Below, one piece after another: positions 16,029 through 16,951 of a stretch of DNA of 16,951 bases. Source of the DNA: JAJTFW01 sp046160245 (GTDB taxonomy: Bacteria > Bacteroidota > Bacteroidia > AKYH767-A > OLB10). Under the pieces are notes generated by a model. It searched no databases. It was not told the origin of the DNA and was given only the letters and a program-made list of their open reading frames with translations. Within the stretch, counting starts at the first letter, position 1; the number at the start of each line of letters is the position of its first letter. The position numbers and the translations under genes were made by a program. Where the stretch lies: NCBI GenBank assembly GCA_046160245.1, contig JBJXGU010000093.1:1-16951 (forward strand). Reading direction: 5' to 3'.

Positions 16029-16070
16029 GCGAGAAATTCTAGCGAATAGAATATTCATCGAAGAGAAAAG
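16029..16070. repeat. 42-bp dispersed repeat, copy 1
   Basis: Begins GCGAGAAATTCTAGCGAATA and ends CGAAGAGAAAAG. It shares its length and most bases with the copies at 16103-16144 and 16278-16319. Each copy contains a CGAAGAGAA-like segment twice (imperfectly in this copy). No coding frame is conserved. Confidence 0.75.
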
Positions 16071-16102
16071 TGACCGAATAGCTTTGTTGCTCTACGCCCT
16101 TA

Positions 16103-16144
16103 ATGAGAAATTCTAGCGAAGAGAATATTTAACGAAGAGAAAAG
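16103..16144. repeat. 42-bp dispersed repeat, copy 2
   Basis: Begins ATGAGAAATTCTAGCGAAGA and ends AACGAAGAGAAAAG. Differs from copy 1 at a handful of positions. It lies 74 bases downstream of copy 1 (start to start). Confidence 0.75.
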
Positions 16145-16199
16145 CCATATTGGCTTGCGAATAAATTAATGCCAGCCTAAAGTTCAAGCCTCTCCCCCT

Positions 16200-16226
16200 T
16201 TCCCCCTCTCCAATGGATAGGGGGAA
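16200..16226. repeat. 27-bp near-perfect palindrome (C-rich/G-rich arms)
   Basis: TTCCCCCT (16200-16207) pairs with AGGGGGAA (16219-16226). Inside, TCCA and TGGA pair around one base, leaving a single C/T mismatch. It resembles an intergenic palindrome type that I associate with Bacteroidota genomes; that family link is from memory. Confidence 0.65.
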
Positions 16227-16277
16227 TCGAAATTAATATTCATCAAATAAAATTTGGATTTAATCATAGACTTCTAT

Positions 16278-16319
16278 GCGAGAAAATCTGGCGAAGAGAA
16301 TATTTAACAAAGAGAAAAG
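16278..16319. repeat. 42-bp dispersed repeat, copy 3
   Basis: Begins GCGAGAAAATCTGGCGAAGA and ends AACAAAGAGAAAAG. It lies 175 bases after copy 2 (start to start), so the array is not evenly spaced. Confidence 0.75.
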
Positions 16320-16399
16320 ATGCAATAGAATTAAACTAAAATTTAGCAATCTTATAGTTAATCCTTTTTCTTCACGAGGCTTCTCGACCTTTTCCTGCG

Positions 16400-16416
16400 G
16401 AGAAATTAAATTTCTC
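16400..16416. repeat. Short hairpin GAGAAAT / ATTTCTC
   Basis: Seven-base arms (16400-16406 and 16410-16416) with a three-base loop, immediately before and overlapping the 10-bp tandem repeat. There is no T-run after it, so it is unlikely to be a terminator. Confidence 0.5.
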
Positions 16417-16449
16417 TAGTGATCTCTAGTGACCTCTAGTGACTTTAGT
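16411..16449. repeat. Tandem 10-bp repeat, about four units
   Basis: Units TTTCTCTAGT, GATCTCTAGT, GACCTCTAGT and a degenerate GACTTTAGT follow each other directly; the core is CTCTAGTGA. It lies 65 bases before the predicted -7 box of the next gene. Confidence 0.75.
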
Positions 16450-16514
16450 GTTAAAAAAGACTAATTTTATTTAACGACAGGACATAATTAACGCTATAAT
16501 TTCCTCTTTGATGT

Positions 16515-16522
16515 TATCTTTG
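16515..16522 (+). promoter_or_regulatory. Putative -7 promoter box of the last gene
   Basis: TATCTTTG matches TAnnTTTG, with four bases between it and the GTG start at 16527. No TTG lies at the -33 position. The spacing equals that at tatA and the PafA-like gene. Confidence 0.42.
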
Positions 16523-16526
16523 CCCC

Positions 16527-16951
16527 GTGAAAAATTATATCATCCTCGCCCTTGTCCTCCTCCATATCCAATCATCGGCACAAGAAGGTCGATTAATACG
16601 CACTGAATTATTTACGATTCCTACAGAGAAAGTAGAAGGTGCATCGGGCTACAGTTTTAAAATTGCAGTAGATTCAAAAGAGCGTATTGCATTTAATGCC
16701 TGCTCTCGTCCTTTTATTTACATCTTTACTTCAGAAGGAGTGCAAGTAGATAGTATAAAACTTCCGAATGAGAAATGTGTACGTTCGATGGAATTTGATG
16801 AGTACGATGATTTGATCATCATGGACAACAATGAAACGGCCATTTATAAATACAGCACTCAATATAAAAAATTAGAAAGCATTCCGTATACCAAACCAGA
16901 GGATTGGTTTAAACAATTAAATCATTACTATAAACTTTTCGAATTGCCTTC
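16527..16951 (+). CDS. Secreted protein, probable six-bladed beta-propeller (cut by window edge)
   Basis: The frame from GTG 16527 is open for 141 codons to the end of the window. It begins KNYIILALVLLHIQSSAQE, a good signal peptide with cleavage before Gln, which fixes the start despite the GTG. The mature part has repeating strand units: a hydrophobic strand, an aspartate-rich turn and a next strand, for example FKIAVDSKERIAFNACSRPF, then IYIFTSEGVQVDSIKLP and MEFDEYDDLIIMDNNETAIYK. This is the pattern of NHL or 6-bladed propeller proteins common in Bacteroidota. The fold call is from pattern only; the function is unknown, and the C-terminal part is not in view. Confidence 0.7.
   Translation, partial: MKNYIILALVLLHIQSSAQEGRLIRTELFTIPTEKVEGASGYSFKIAVDSKERIAFNACSRPFIYIFTSEGVQVDSIKLPNEKCVRSMEFDEYDDLIIMDNNETAIYKYSTQYKKLESIPYTKPEDWFKQLNHYYKLFELP

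Larger units (their letters stand above)
15974..16514. other. Gene-free intergenic region rich in repeats
   Basis: Between the pump terminator and the next promoter I find no coding frame of substance on either strand, no tRNA-like fold and no CRISPR spacing. The stretch is largely occupied by the three 42-bp repeats, the C/G-rich palindrome, the short hairpin and the 10-bp tandem repeat listed separately, plus a doubled GCTTCA near 15977-15993. Confidence 0.7.

Noticed and set aside
16029..16319. CRISPR-like array
   Set aside because: The three repeats are imperfect and their gaps are very unequal (32 and 133 bases), with no cas gene nearby.

Overview
The window looks like ordinary chromosome from a member of the Bacteroidota, AT-rich and gene-dense. 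Four things point there. Several genes have TAnnTTTG-type -7 promoter boxes close upstream of their start codons. Starts are preceded by A-rich stretches rather than Shine-Dalgarno sequences. The gene complement fits (DUF2490 outer-membrane-type protein, PafA-type phosphatase, Bacteroidota-style RND pump with extra membrane helices). The intergenic palindromes are of a kind common in that phylum. The genus cannot be read from the sequence.

Layout. Positions 1-833 (minus) hold the N-terminal 277 codons of purK, cut by the window edge. Facing away from it is a plus-strand run, hpt, adk, obgE, a PAP2 phosphatase, crcB/fluC and a DUF2490 protein (1079-5030). Its genes overlap or nearly touch, except between adk and obgE, where a 150-bp repeat element bounded by 20-bp inverted repeats has settled and now supplies the end of adk. 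A short remnant of an AbiEi-type antitoxin/regulator lies at 5206-5430. Next come a minus-strand SEC-C zinc-motif protein (5442-6827) and, diverging from it, a PafA-like alkaline phosphatase (7014-8648), then tatA (8760-9113). Positions 9296-15935 form an efflux locus: a TetR-family regulator, TolC-type outer membrane channel, lipoprotein periplasmic adaptor and RND pump, ended by a 16-bp-stem terminator. The 590 bp after it contain no gene but carry several repeat families. The window closes with the start of a secreted protein beginning at GTG 16527.

How the genes work together. purK, hpt and adk serve purine synthesis, salvage and nucleotide balance; obgE is a ribosome-associated GTPase; the PAP2 enzyme, fluoride channel and DUF2490 protein are envelope functions sharing the transcript. 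The efflux genes should assemble one tripartite pump under the adjacent TetR regulator, and an inverted repeat across the tetR core promoter is a good candidate operator.

I found no convincing new multi-gene system. The points most worth a second look are the repeat element that rewrote the adk 3' end, the -7 boxes placed so close to start codons that leaderless transcription is predicted, the possible TetR operator, the decayed AbiEi fragment, and the repeat cluster downstream of the pump.
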